A stretch of 64,000 bases of DNA. It comes from Spiribacter salinus M19-40 (lineage in GTDB: Bacteria; Pseudomonadota; Gammaproteobacteria; Nitrococcales; Nitrococcaceae). Where the stretch lies: the NCBI RefSeq assembly GCF_000319575.2, contig NC_021291.1:434001-498000 (forward strand), written 5' to 3'. Every line of letters starts with the position of its first letter. Positions within the stretch are counted from its first letter, which is position 1. A program made the position numbers and the translations under genes. Shown here piece by piece: positions 17,826 to 25,950 of this stretch. The notes under the pieces were generated by a model. The model saw nothing but the letters and a program-made list of their open reading frames with translations, had not been told where the DNA came from and did not search any database.

Positions 17826-19732
17826 TTCAACTTCGGGATATCACGCTGCGCCGCGGGCCGGATCCGTTACTTGAGGGGGCTCGACTGACCGTGCATGCGG
17901 GCAGCAAGCTCGGCCTGGTCGGTGCCAACGGCACCGGTAAGAGCACGCTGTTTAGCCTACTGCTCGGGGAGCTCACGGTTGACGCCGGCGAGATCTCGAT
18001 GCCCGCCAACTGGCAGCTTTCGCACATGGCACAGGAGACGCCAGCACTGCCAAGGCCGGCTATCGAGTTTGTACTGGATGGCGATGACGCCCTCAGGGCA
18101 GCGGAGGCCGAGGTGGCTGCGGCGGAGGCCAGTGAGGCCGGCGAGCGCATCGCCCATGCCTATGCAGCGCTCGAGGCCGCGGGTGGATACGACGCGCGAG
18201 CGCGTGCGGGGATTCTGCTCAACGGGCTTGGCTTCGAAGCCGCCGTTCATGAGCGCCCGGTCGCCGAGTTCTCTGGCGGCTGGCGGGTCCGGCTGAATCT
18301 GGCCCGGGCGTTGATGTGCCCAGCCGATCTGCTGTTACTCGATGAGCCGACCAACCATCTGGATCTGGAGGCCGTGCTTTGGCTTGAGCAGTGGTTACAG
18401 GCCTTCACAGGCACGCTCATTCTGATCGCCCATGACCGCGACTTTCTCGACAACGTGGCCGAGGGCATCGTGCACATCGAGCATCGGCAAATCCACCACT
18501 ACACCGGCGGCTACAGTGCTTTTGAGCGTCAACGTGGGGAGCGCCTTGCCCAGCAGCAGGCCTTGCATGAGCGCCAGCAGCGCGAAATCGCGCACATGGA
18601 AGCGTTCATCACGCGTTTTCGTGCCAAGGCCACGAAGGCGCGGGCGGCACAGAGTCGGATTAAAGCCCTTGAGCGAATGGAGCGCGTCGCGCCGGCGCAT
18701 GTGGACTCGCCGTTTCAGTTTGCCTTCCCCGAGGCGCCGCGGGCCGGCAATCCGCTGCTCAGCCTCGAATCCGTGTCGCTGGGTTATGATAACAACGCGT
18801 TGCTGACCGGTCTGGAGCGCAGTCTCGCGCCGGGTGACCGGATCGGGCTCTTGGGCCGCAATGGCATGGGCAAGTCCACGCTGATTCGGGCCCTCGCCGG
18901 CGAGCGTGAGCCAATGGCTGGGCAGATCCGGCGCGCCCGCCAGCTCCGGGTGGGATACTTTGCACAGCATCAGCTCGAGCAGCTCGACCTGGCCGCGAGC
19001 CCGGTACAGCACCTGGCGCGTCTTGCCCCGAACACCGAGCCGCAGCGCCTGCGGGATTTCATCGGTGGATTCGGCTTTCGCGGTGATCAGGCGCTCGATC
19101 CGGTGGCCCCTTTGTCCGGCGGTGAGCGGGCACGGCTGGTGCTGGCTCTGCTGGTTTGGTCGGCGCCGAATCTCCTTTTGCTCGATGAGCCCACCAACCA
19201 CCTGGATCTTGAGATGCGCCATGCCCTGAATGTCGCGCTGCAGGGATTTGAGGGTGCTGTGGTTGTGGTCTCCCATGACCGGTATTTGCTCGAGACCACC
19301 GTATCGGACTACTGGCTTGTGAATGCCGGTTGCGTGACGGCGTTCGACGGCGATCTTGAGGACTACCGGCGCTGGCTTGCTCGGGATCAGCGGGAGCGCA
19401 ATACGGCTCGCCGCCAGGGCCCAGCTCCTGAGCCGCAGAGCGGCGAGGATGCCCGCGCTCGGCGTCAGGCGACCGCTGAAGCCAAGGCCGCCCTGCGGCC
19501 CTTGCGCCGCCGGGTGGAATCGGCCGTTAAGGCGATGGAGAAGATCGATACCGAGCTGGCGGCTATAGAAACGCAGCTCGCAGAGCCGTCTGTTTATGAA
19601 GCGGGATCGCGGGAAGCGCTCGATGATCTCCTCCGTCGGCAGGGCCGGATGCGTCAGGAGAAAACCGAGGCTGAGGCCGAGTGGGTGGCGGCGGAAGAGG
19701 CGCTTGAGATGGCTGAGCAGGCCACCGCGTAA
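17822..19732 (+). CDS. yheS: ABC-F family ATPase YheS (ribosome-associated)
   Basis: The 636-residue protein has two ABC domains and no membrane segment. Walker A motifs are GANGTGKST and GRNGMGKST; signatures are FSGGWRVR and LSGGERAR; both Walker B regions read [14 protein letters not shown]. The linker between the domains is the basic helical arm typical of ABC-F factors (RFRAKATKARAAQSRIKAL). A charged coiled coil ends the chain. E. coli YheS has 637 residues. ABC-F proteins act at the ribosomal E site to relieve stalled translation. A second ABC-F (ettA) lies at 37402-39069. Confidence 0.9.
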   Translation: MIQLRDITLRRGPDPLLEGARLTVHAGSKLGLVGANGTGKSTLFSLLLGELTVDAGEISMPANWQLSHMAQETPALPRPAIEFVLDGDDALRAAEAEVAAAEASEAGERIAHAYAALEAAGGYDARARAGILLNGLGFEAAVHERPVAEFSGGWRVRLNLARALMCPADLLLLDEPTNHLDLEAVLWLEQWLQAFTGTLILIAHDRDFLDNVAEGIVHIEHRQIHHYTGGYSAFERQRGERLAQQQALHERQQREIAHMEAFITRFRAKATKARAAQSRIKALERMERVAPAHVDSPFQFAFPEAPRAGNPLLSLESVSLGYDNNALLTGLERSLAPGDRIGLLGRNGMGKSTLIRALAGEREPMAGQIRRARQLRVGYFAQHQLEQLDLAASPVQHLARLAPNTEPQRLRDFIGGFGFRGDQALDPVAPLSGGERARLVLALLVWSAPNLLLLDEPTNHLDLEMRHALNVALQGFEGAVVVVSHDRYLLETTVSDYWLVNAGCVTAFDGDLEDYRRWLARDQRERNTARRQGPAPEPQSGEDARARRQATAEAKAALRPLRRRVESAVKAMEKIDTELAAIETQLAEPSVYEAGSREALDDLLRRQGRMRQEKTEAEAEWVAAEEALEMAEQATA

Positions 19733-19832
19733 GTCGGTTTTGGGCTGGTCGATGGCCGCTTTGCGCTGTCCAGCCGCTCTGGGTATCCTCGAATGTCGCC
19801 TTAATACATAACCATCCAGCGGAGTCTTGGAC

Positions 19833-21047
19833 ATGAAAACAAATGGCAAGCTTCTGGGGGCCACGAGTGCCCTTTCTGTTGCCGTGCTCGCCGGTGCTGC
19901 GCAGGCAGAACCGCTGCGTGTCGGTGCACTGATGCCGATGACGGGTGATCTGCAGGCTTATGGTGAGAGCTCTCGCAATGGTGTTGAGCTCGCGATCGAG
20001 GAAATCAATGCCGCAGGCGGCGTCATGGGCGAGCCGGTCGAGCTCGAGGTCTCCGATACCCAGACCGAGCCACAGGCCGGCGTTGATGCGGCCCAGCGAT
20101 TGGTTTCTGTTGACGGGGTGTCGGCGATTGTCGGCGCGCTCTCCAGCGGCGTCACGATTCCAGTGGCAAGCAGCGTGACCTCGTCGGAAGGGGTTCCACA
20201 GATCTCGAACGCCTCTACCTCACCAGTGATGACCGACCTGGATGACAATGACTTCCTATTTCGGACGGTGCCTTCGGACGCCTTCCAGGGCATTGCCCTC
20301 GCGGAAGTCGCGGCTGAGAAGGGGGTTGATAGTGCCGCTGTGTTGTATATCAACAATGACTATGGCGAAGGCCTGGCAGACGCCTTCGAGTCGGCATTCG
20401 AAGCGGCCGGTGGCGAAGTCGTGGATCGCAGCGGATACGAGCCGGGCCAGGCTTCCTATCGCGGTGACTTGAGTCAGGTGTCTGATGGCGAATCGCCGCT
20501 GCTGCTGATTGGCTATCCCGAAAACGGTCAGACGATCCTTCGTCAGGCGCTTGAGGGCGGCCATTTCACCGATTTCATGTTTACGGACGGGATGAAGTCG
20601 CCGCAGATCGTAGAGAATCTTGGCGCCCAATATTTGAACGGTAGCTTTGGCACCGCCGCGGAGGCGCGGGACGACACCGATGCCGCACAGCACTTCAACA
20701 GCGCCTACGAGGCGGTCTATGGCGAGGTGCCGCCGGTACCGTATATCGATACGGCTTATGACGCCGCCTACTTGATCAGCCTCGCCGCAGTGAGTGCGGA
20801 GAGCACCGAACCGGCCGCGATTCGCGATCACCTACGCGCGGTCAATGACCCGGATGGTGAAACCGTGGGGCCAGGTGATTTCGCCGAGGCGGTCGAGCTG
20901 CTCGAGAACGGTACCGCGATCAATTACCAGGGTGCCTCTGGCCCGGTGGACTTCGACGATAACGGAGATGTTGGTGGCACATTCGCGCACTGGGAAATCC
21001 AGAACGGCGAGTACGTCACCGAGCGGGTCTTCGAGCCTTCGCTTTAG
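19833..21047 (+). CDS. Branched-chain amino-acid-type ABC transporter, substrate-binding protein
   Basis: The 404-residue periplasmic protein has a signal peptide (LLGATSALSVAVLAGAAQA) and a type I periplasmic-binding fold, as in LivJ/LivK: RVGALMPMTGDLQAYGESS, then GVELAIEEINAAGG. The ligand could be branched-chain amino acids, amides or urea; the sequence alone does not decide. The ATG at 19833 is eight bases behind GGAG; a TTG at 19827 is less likely. It is convergent with, not upstream of, the matching livGFHM genes, which is unusual. Confidence 0.87.
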   Translation: MKTNGKLLGATSALSVAVLAGAAQAEPLRVGALMPMTGDLQAYGESSRNGVELAIEEINAAGGVMGEPVELEVSDTQTEPQAGVDAAQRLVSVDGVSAIVGALSSGVTIPVASSVTSSEGVPQISNASTSPVMTDLDDNDFLFRTVPSDAFQGIALAEVAAEKGVDSAAVLYINNDYGEGLADAFESAFEAAGGEVVDRSGYEPGQASYRGDLSQVSDGESPLLLIGYPENGQTILRQALEGGHFTDFMFTDGMKSPQIVENLGAQYLNGSFGTAAEARDDTDAAQHFNSAYEAVYGEVPPVPYIDTAYDAAYLISLAAVSAESTEPAAIRDHLRAVNDPDGETVGPGDFAEAVELLENGTAINYQGASGPVDFDDNGDVGGTFAHWEIQNGEYVTERVFEPSL

Positions 21048-21082
21048 GCTCTCCGCCAAGCCGCTGCCCGGATCGGTGCAAT

Positions 21083-21113
21083 GCCGCTTCCGGGTGGAGT
21101 ACCCAAAAGCGGC
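21083..21113. terminator. Stem-loop between convergent binding-protein gene and livM
   Basis: GCCGCTT (21083-21089) pairs with AAGCGGC (21107-21113), and an inner GGGT/ACCC pairing lies within the loop. There is no T-run on either side, so it may stabilise both mRNA ends rather than act as a classical terminator. Confidence 0.4.
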
Positions 21114-21128
21114 ACAGCACAGGGTGAG

Positions 21129-22061
21129 TTAACGCCCCTCCCCCGGCATGCGGGGTCGTTTCTCTGGCAGCAGACCCTGTGGCCGGCTAACGAGAATGAT
21201 CTGCAGCAGGACGCCGATGAGGAAAATGCGGAAGGCGCTCTCGCTGCCGATGAGCGCTGTGGGCATCAGGTCGGCAAGCACCTCGGTGGAAGACCAGATA
21301 ATCCAGACCACTAGCGCGCCAAGGAGTGCGCCACGGTTGTTGCCGCTGCCCCCGGCGATGAGCATGACCCAAACGAGAAAGGTGCCATAGAGCGGACGGA
21401 AGGCCTCGGGGCTGATGAAGCCGACAAAGTGGGCATACAGTCCGCCGCCAAGGGCCATGATGCAGGAGCCGACGACAAAGGCCTCGAGCCGGAAACGGGC
21501 GACATCCTTGCCCGCTGCCGCTGTCGCGGCTTCGTTGTCGCGTATGGCGCGCAGGACACGGCCCCACGGTGACCGTCGCGCGATCTCAACCAGCAGATAC
21601 GTGCCGGCGACAAACACGGCCACGATGAGCAGATAGCCCGCGTTACCAACGTCAAAAGGCGCATCGATGCCGGGAATGCCTCGGGTGCCGTTGCTTAACC
21701 AGCCTTCATTGAGGAAGAACAGCCGGATGATCTCGGCGATGCCAATGGTGGCGATAGCCAGGTAGTCCGTGCGCAGGCGGGCCGTGATCCGGCCAATGAC
21801 CCAGGCGATAGGGATCGTCACGATAACCGCACCGGCTATACCCGCGAGGAAGGGTAGATCGAAGCCGCCCAGCCAATTGTCACTCGGGCCGGTGGTGAGG
21901 ATGGCGCTGGTGTAGGCGCCCACCGCAAAAAAACCGGCAATGCCGATGTTGAACTGCCCGGTCATGCCCCATTGCATATTAAGCCCGAGGACCAGCACGG
22001 CGTAGATCCCGACCAGGTTCAGGAAAAATAGGGGATAGGACAGCAACGAAAGCCATTCCAT
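21129..22061 (-). CDS. livM: Branched-chain amino-acid-type ABC permease LivM
   Basis: The 310-residue membrane protein has 8-10 hydrophobic helices and the LivM signature region LALVVGLNMQWGMTGQFNIG read here as LVLGLNMQWGMTGQFNIG, plus the cytoplasmic coupling loop GRVLRAIRDNEAATAAAGKD. It pairs with LivH to form the channel. The ATG at 22061 overlaps the livH stop by one base (TGATG). It is the last gene of the minus-strand operon livG-livF-livH-livM. Confidence 0.9.
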   Translation of the reverse strand: MEWLSLLSYPLFFLNLVGIYAVLVLGLNMQWGMTGQFNIGIAGFFAVGAYTSAILTTGPSDNWLGGFDLPFLAGIAGAVIVTIPIAWVIGRITARLRTDYLAIATIGIAEIIRLFFLNEGWLSNGTRGIPGIDAPFDVGNAGYLLIVAVFVAGTYLLVEIARRSPWGRVLRAIRDNEAATAAAGKDVARFRLEAFVVGSCIMALGGGLYAHFVGFISPEAFRPLYGTFLVWVMLIAGGSGNNRGALLGALVVWIIWSSTEVLADLMPTALIGSESAFRIFLIGVLLQIILVSRPQGLLPEKRPRMPGEGR

Positions 22062-22921
22062 CAGATTGATCCCCGGATGATGCCCTGTGGGCGAAAGATC
22101 AGCGTGGCCACCATGATGGCAAAGGCCACGGCCGGTTTGTAGGCACTGGGAATGATCAGTGTCGAGAGCTCCATCGCACAGCCGATGACCAGGCCGCCAA
22201 CAATCGCGCCGTAGGGCCGACCGATCCCCCCCAGGATGGTAGCGGCAAAGATGGGCAGGAGGAGGGTCCAGCCCATCACCGGGTGAAGCCGGGTGTCCAT
22301 GCCCAGGAGTACGCCGGCAGCCGCGGCGAGTGCGCCGCCGATGGCCCAGGTCCACATGATGACCCGATCGGCCGGGATGCCGGTGATGAGCGCCAGGTCC
22401 ATGTTGTCGCTCATCGCCCGCATTGCCTTCCCCATCCGGGTGCGGGTGAGGAACAGGTGTACCAGGAACACCAGAACGGCGGCCGCGGCAAAGATCAGCA
22501 GATGATCGGGTTTAAGGGTCAGCGGGCCGATGCGCCATGGCATCTGGATGCCGGTCTGGTAGACCTGGTTGCTGCTACCCCAGATCATCTGGATGAGTGA
22601 GCGCAGCACCAGCGCCGTTGCAAATGAGGAAATCAGCAATATAACGGGCTGGACTCGACGAATCCGACGGTAAACCACCTGGTCGATGCCGACCGCAAGC
22701 CCCGCTGTCATGAGCATCGCAACGGGCAGGGCGGCGAGGACCGGCAGGTTGAAGACGGTGACGACGGTGAGCGCGAAGTAGGCGCCGATGGCCATGAAAT
22801 CGCCATGGGCGAAGTGGGCGAACCGCAGCACGCCAAAAATCATGGTGGCGCCCACGGCGCCAAGCGCCAGAATGCTGCCGAGCAGGATCCCACTGATCAG
22901 GAGTTGGGCAATCTCAGTCAT
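22061..22921 (-). CDS. livH: Branched-chain amino-acid-type ABC permease LivH
   Basis: The 286-residue permease is almost entirely hydrophobic, with LGAVGATMIFGVLRFAHFAHGDFM near the N-terminus split by loops, and the coupling segment GKAMRAMSDNMDLALITGI. Its C-terminal GGIGRPYGAIVGGLVIG is typical of LivH. It lies three bases after livF and overlaps livM by one base, a tightly packed operon. Confidence 0.9.
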   Translation of the reverse strand: MTEIAQLLISGILLGSILALGAVGATMIFGVLRFAHFAHGDFMAIGAYFALTVVTVFNLPVLAALPVAMLMTAGLAVGIDQVVYRRIRRVQPVILLISSFATALVLRSLIQMIWGSSNQVYQTGIQMPWRIGPLTLKPDHLLIFAAAAVLVFLVHLFLTRTRMGKAMRAMSDNMDLALITGIPADRVIMWTWAIGGALAAAAGVLLGMDTRLHPVMGWTLLLPIFAATILGGIGRPYGAIVGGLVIGCAMELSTLIIPSAYKPAVAFAIMVATLIFRPQGIIRGSI

Positions 22922-22924
22922 GGG

Positions 22925-23629
22925 TTATCCGCCCAGGAACATTTCGGCGACCTCGGGGTTGGCAAGCAGCGCCGGGCCACTGTCTTCGTAGCGGTTCTCA
23001 CCGGTGGCCAGCACATAGCCGCGGTTGGCGATCGCCAGCGCCTGGCGGGCATTCTGTTCAACCATCAGCACGCCGATGCCGAGCTGGTTGACCTCCTGGA
23101 TGCGCGCGATGGTCTCGTCAATTAGTCGAGGCGAGAGCCCTGCCGTGGGCTCGTCGAGCATCAGCAGATGCGGGTCGATCATCAGGGCTCGCCCCATCGC
23201 CACCATCTGCCGCTCGCCGCCTGACATCAGCCCAGCCGCTTGTTGGCGGCGCTCTCGGAGTTTCGGAAAGATCTCGAAGACTTTCTCAAGCCGTGGTCCC
23301 AGGTCACCCGGCATGGCGTAGGCGCCCAACTCCAGATTTTCGAGCACCGACAGCGACGGGAAGACATTCGATTCCTGAGGAACATAGGCAATGCCGCGGC
23401 TGGCCATCTGCTCAGCGGGCCGGTTGGTAATGACTTCTCCCATGTATTCGACCTGGCCCTCACGGATTGGGACCAGACCGAATAACGCCTTCATCGCCGT
23501 GGACTTGCCCGCTCCGTTCGGACCGACGATGACAACGATCTCATCCGCCTCGACGCGCAAACGCGTACCGCGAAGGATATCCACACCACCGTAGCCGGCA
23601 TACAGCCCCTCGGCTTTAATCAGGCTCAC
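22925..23629 (-). CDS. livF: Branched-chain amino-acid-type ABC ATPase LivF
   Basis: The 234-residue ATPase has Walker A GPNGAGKST near residue 39, signature MSGGERQMVAMGRALM and Walker B LLMLDEPTAGLSP, followed by the H-loop region. GYGGVDILRG and a length near 235 match LivF rather than LivG. It starts one base after livG ends. Confidence 0.92.
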   Translation of the reverse strand: MSLIKAEGLYAGYGGVDILRGTRLRVEADEIVVIVGPNGAGKSTAMKALFGLVPIREGQVEYMGEVITNRPAEQMASRGIAYVPQESNVFPSLSVLENLELGAYAMPGDLGPRLEKVFEIFPKLRERRQQAAGLMSGGERQMVAMGRALMIDPHLLMLDEPTAGLSPRLIDETIARIQEVNQLGIGVLMVEQNARQALAIANRGYVLATGENRYEDSGPALLANPEVAEMFLGG

Positions 23630-23630
23630 C

Positions 23631-24410
23631 TCAAGCCGCTCCTGCCTGACCGCTCGCCCCCGTTCCGAGATAGGCCTCTCGGACCTCCGGGTTCTCCCGA
23701 AGCGTGGCCATATCGCCGGAGGCGATTAACGCGCCGTTGGCCATGACCATGACCGGATCACAGAGTCGCGCGATGAGATCCATGTCGTGCTCAATGACAC
23801 AGAAGGTGTACCCGCGCTCTCGGTTGAGGCGCTCGATCGCCTCTGCCAGTTTCCCAAGCAGTGTGCGATTGACACCAGCACCCGGCTCGTCGAGGAGCAC
23901 GGCCTTGGCGTTGGTCATCATGGTTCGGCCGAGATCCAGAAGCTTTTTTTGACCGCCGGACAGGTTACCCGCCAGCTCATCGCGCAGATGGCCAATTTCG
24001 AGGAAGTCGAGCACCTCATCGGCCTGGCGCAGGATGGCGCGGTCCTCACGGATGACCTTCCACCACGTTAGCCAACTTTTGAGCAGCGTTTCGCCCCTTT
24101 GGGCGGCCGGCACGAGCATGAGGTTCTCCCGCACGGTCATGCGCGAGAACTCATGGGGGATTTGAAAGGTGCGCACCAGACCTTTGTGGAACAGGGCATG
24201 GGTTGGCAAGCCCGTGATGTCCTCGCCTTCGAGCGTAATTCGGCCGCTGTTCGGCGGGATTTCGCCCGCAATGATATTGAACAGCGTGGATTTACCCGCC
24301 CCGTTTGGGCCGATCAGGCCGGTGATGCTGCCTGTCTCCACCGTGAAAGAAACCTCACGAACTGCCTGCAGGCCACCGAATGCCCGGGAAATCCGCTCGA
24401 TTTCGATCAC
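23631..24410 (-). CDS. livG: Branched-chain amino-acid-type ABC ATPase LivG
   Basis: The 259-residue ATPase has Walker A GPNGAGKST near residue 35, the LivG-type insert FQIPHEFSRMTVRENL, signature LSGGQKKLLDLGRTMM and Walker B AVLLDEPGAGVN. LivG and LivF form the heterodimeric motor. It is the first gene of the minus-strand operon, 36 bases downstream of slyD, which reads in the same direction and could supply read-through. Confidence 0.92.
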   Translation of the reverse strand: MIEIERISRAFGGLQAVREVSFTVETGSITGLIGPNGAGKSTLFNIIAGEIPPNSGRITLEGEDITGLPTHALFHKGLVRTFQIPHEFSRMTVRENLMLVPAAQRGETLLKSWLTWWKVIREDRAILRQADEVLDFLEIGHLRDELAGNLSGGQKKLLDLGRTMMTNAKAVLLDEPGAGVNRTLLGKLAEAIERLNRERGYTFCVIEHDMDLIARLCDPVMVMANGALIASGDMATLRENPEVREAYLGTGASGQAGAA

Positions 24411-24446
24411 TGTGTTCCCCTTCGGTCTGGTGTGCGCGCGGCCGCG

Positions 24447-24911
24447 TTACTCGTGAACGTGTCCGTGCTCGAGTTCTTCCTCGGAAGCCTCGCGAACCTC
24501 TGAGACCTTGACCTTGAAGTTCAGGGTCTGGCCGGCGAGGGGATGGTTGGCATCCACCGTCACGCTGTCGCCGCTGACCGCAGCCACGGTGACGACCTGC
24601 GTGCCTGACTGCGTTTGGGCCTGAAAGCGCATGCCGGTCTCGACGTTATCGACGCCTTCGAACATGCTTTTTGGCACATCCTGCTGCAGGCGATCGTCGC
24701 GCTCACCGTAGGCCTCTTCTGGTGGGACGGTGACGTCCACATCCTCGCCCGCGGTCTTGCCCTCAAGGGCACTCTCGAGTCCTGGGATGATGTTGCCGGC
24801 GCCATGCAGATACTGCAGGGGCTGGCCTTCCGGGGAAGCATCGAGTACCTCGCCTTCGGTGTCGCGCAGGGTGTAATCAATGGCAACCACTGCATTTTTG
24901 GCAATCTGCAT
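24447..24911 (-). CDS. slyD: FKBP-type peptidyl-prolyl isomerase SlyD
   Basis: The 154-residue protein begins AKNAVVAIDYTLRDTEGEVLD and has the FKBP core split by an insert-in-flap chaperone domain (VPPEEAYGERDD through VTVDANHPLAGQTLNF), the SlyD arrangement. It catalyses proline isomerisation and folds nascent chains. The metal-binding tail seen in E. coli is reduced here to ELEHGHVHE, so nickel delivery may be weak. The ATG at 24911 is preceded by AGAGG; a longer in-frame start at 24980 would swallow the promoter. Confidence 0.9.
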   Translation of the reverse strand: MQIAKNAVVAIDYTLRDTEGEVLDASPEGQPLQYLHGAGNIIPGLESALEGKTAGEDVDVTVPPEEAYGERDDRLQQDVPKSMFEGVDNVETGMRFQAQTQSGTQVVTVAAVSGDSVTVDANHPLAGQTLNFKVKVSEVREASEEELEHGHVHE

Positions 24912-24944
24912 GCAAACCTCTGAGGCAAATTTGAATGAACGCGT

Positions 24945-24973
24945 AGTGTAAACACGTGCCTGACTGTGGACAA
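24945..24973 (-). promoter_or_regulatory. Predicted sigma-70 promoter for slyD
   Basis: On the minus strand TTGTCC, a 17-base spacer and TACACT match the consensus at four and four of six positions with ideal spacing. Transcription would start near 24938, leaving a short leader with the ribosome-binding site. Confidence 0.5.
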
Positions 24974-25056
24974 ACGCCACCTGGCTGGTCAGGCATGCTG
25001 CAAGTCGATAGGCTCAGCGAGCCTGGAGTTATCTGCGTGCGTCTGGAGGTCTCGAC

Positions 25057-25950
25057 TTGTCAGTTTCGGCGGCAAACCCACTGGGCAGCGGTATGCCTGA
25101 CCATGCGCGAGGGCTATTAATCGCGCTCGGCGGCGTACTGCTCATCAGCTTTGACGCTCTGCTCGTCCGGCTGGCAGCCGCCCCCCACTGGGATATCATT
25201 TTCTGGCGTGGCTGGCTGATCTGCCTGACGTTACTCGCGTGGATGCTGCTGAGCGGCCATCGCTTGCGCCTGCCGCCGGCGGCAGGCGATCGATGGCTGA
25301 TCCTGGGTGCCGTACTGATGCTCTCGGGTAACACGACGCTCTTTGTCCTGTCGGTGTCCCACACGGCGGCGGCCAACACCGTGGTCATTTTGGCGGCTTC
25401 GCCGTTTTTTGCTGCGCTGTTCTCGTGGCTTTTCCTCGAGGAGGCGGTGCCGCTGCGGACCTGGGTGGCCATTCTGGTAGCCGTCTCCGGTGTGTTGATT
25501 GTCTTCGGCGGTGGGGTCGGTGGTGCCACGAGTTCGGGCGATTTTTATGCATTGCTGCTGGCGCTTTTCGTGGGCGGTCAGTTGACGATTCTGCGACGCT
25601 ATCCAACCATCCCACGGTTGCCGTTGATTGCCATCAGCGGGGCGGTTGCCGGGCTGATGGCGCTGCCCTTTGCAACGCCGCTTTCGTTAACGCCGCAGAC
25701 GTATCTGGTGGTGGGCGTGATGGGGATCGCGCAGATGCCGCTCGCCATGGTGATGATGGCTGTGGCCACTCGCTACTTGCCCTCGCCGGAGGTCAGCCTT
25801 TGCTTGCTGCTTGAGACTGTGCTCGGGCCGATCTGGGTGTGGTGGGTCTTAAGCGAGGCGGTCCCGTCGCTCACCCTCATCGGGGGTGGGCTCATTCTGG
25901 CAACGGTGGCCGTGCATGCCTGGCTTGCCCTTCGTGAGGAGAAAACGTGA
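25057..25950 (+). CDS. EamA/DMT-family transporter
   Basis: The 297-residue protein has ten predicted transmembrane helices in two EamA repeats. The first repeat holds LLVRLAAAPHWDIIFWRGW, the second ends LLLETVLGPIWVWWVLSEA. Family members export amino acids or other metabolites; the substrate is not predictable. The start is a TTG at 25057, chosen because TGGAGGT lies exactly six bases upstream; the next ATG is 12 codons further in. Its stop overlaps the ptrB start. Confidence 0.82.
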   Translation: MSVSAANPLGSGMPDHARGLLIALGGVLLISFDALLVRLAAAPHWDIIFWRGWLICLTLLAWMLLSGHRLRLPPAAGDRWLILGAVLMLSGNTTLFVLSVSHTAAANTVVILAASPFFAALFSWLFLEEAVPLRTWVAILVAVSGVLIVFGGGVGGATSSGDFYALLLALFVGGQLTILRRYPTIPRLPLIAISGAVAGLMALPFATPLSLTPQTYLVVGVMGIAQMPLAMVMMAVATRYLPSPEVSLCLLLETVLGPIWVWWVLSEAVPSLTLIGGGLILATVAVHAWLALREEKT

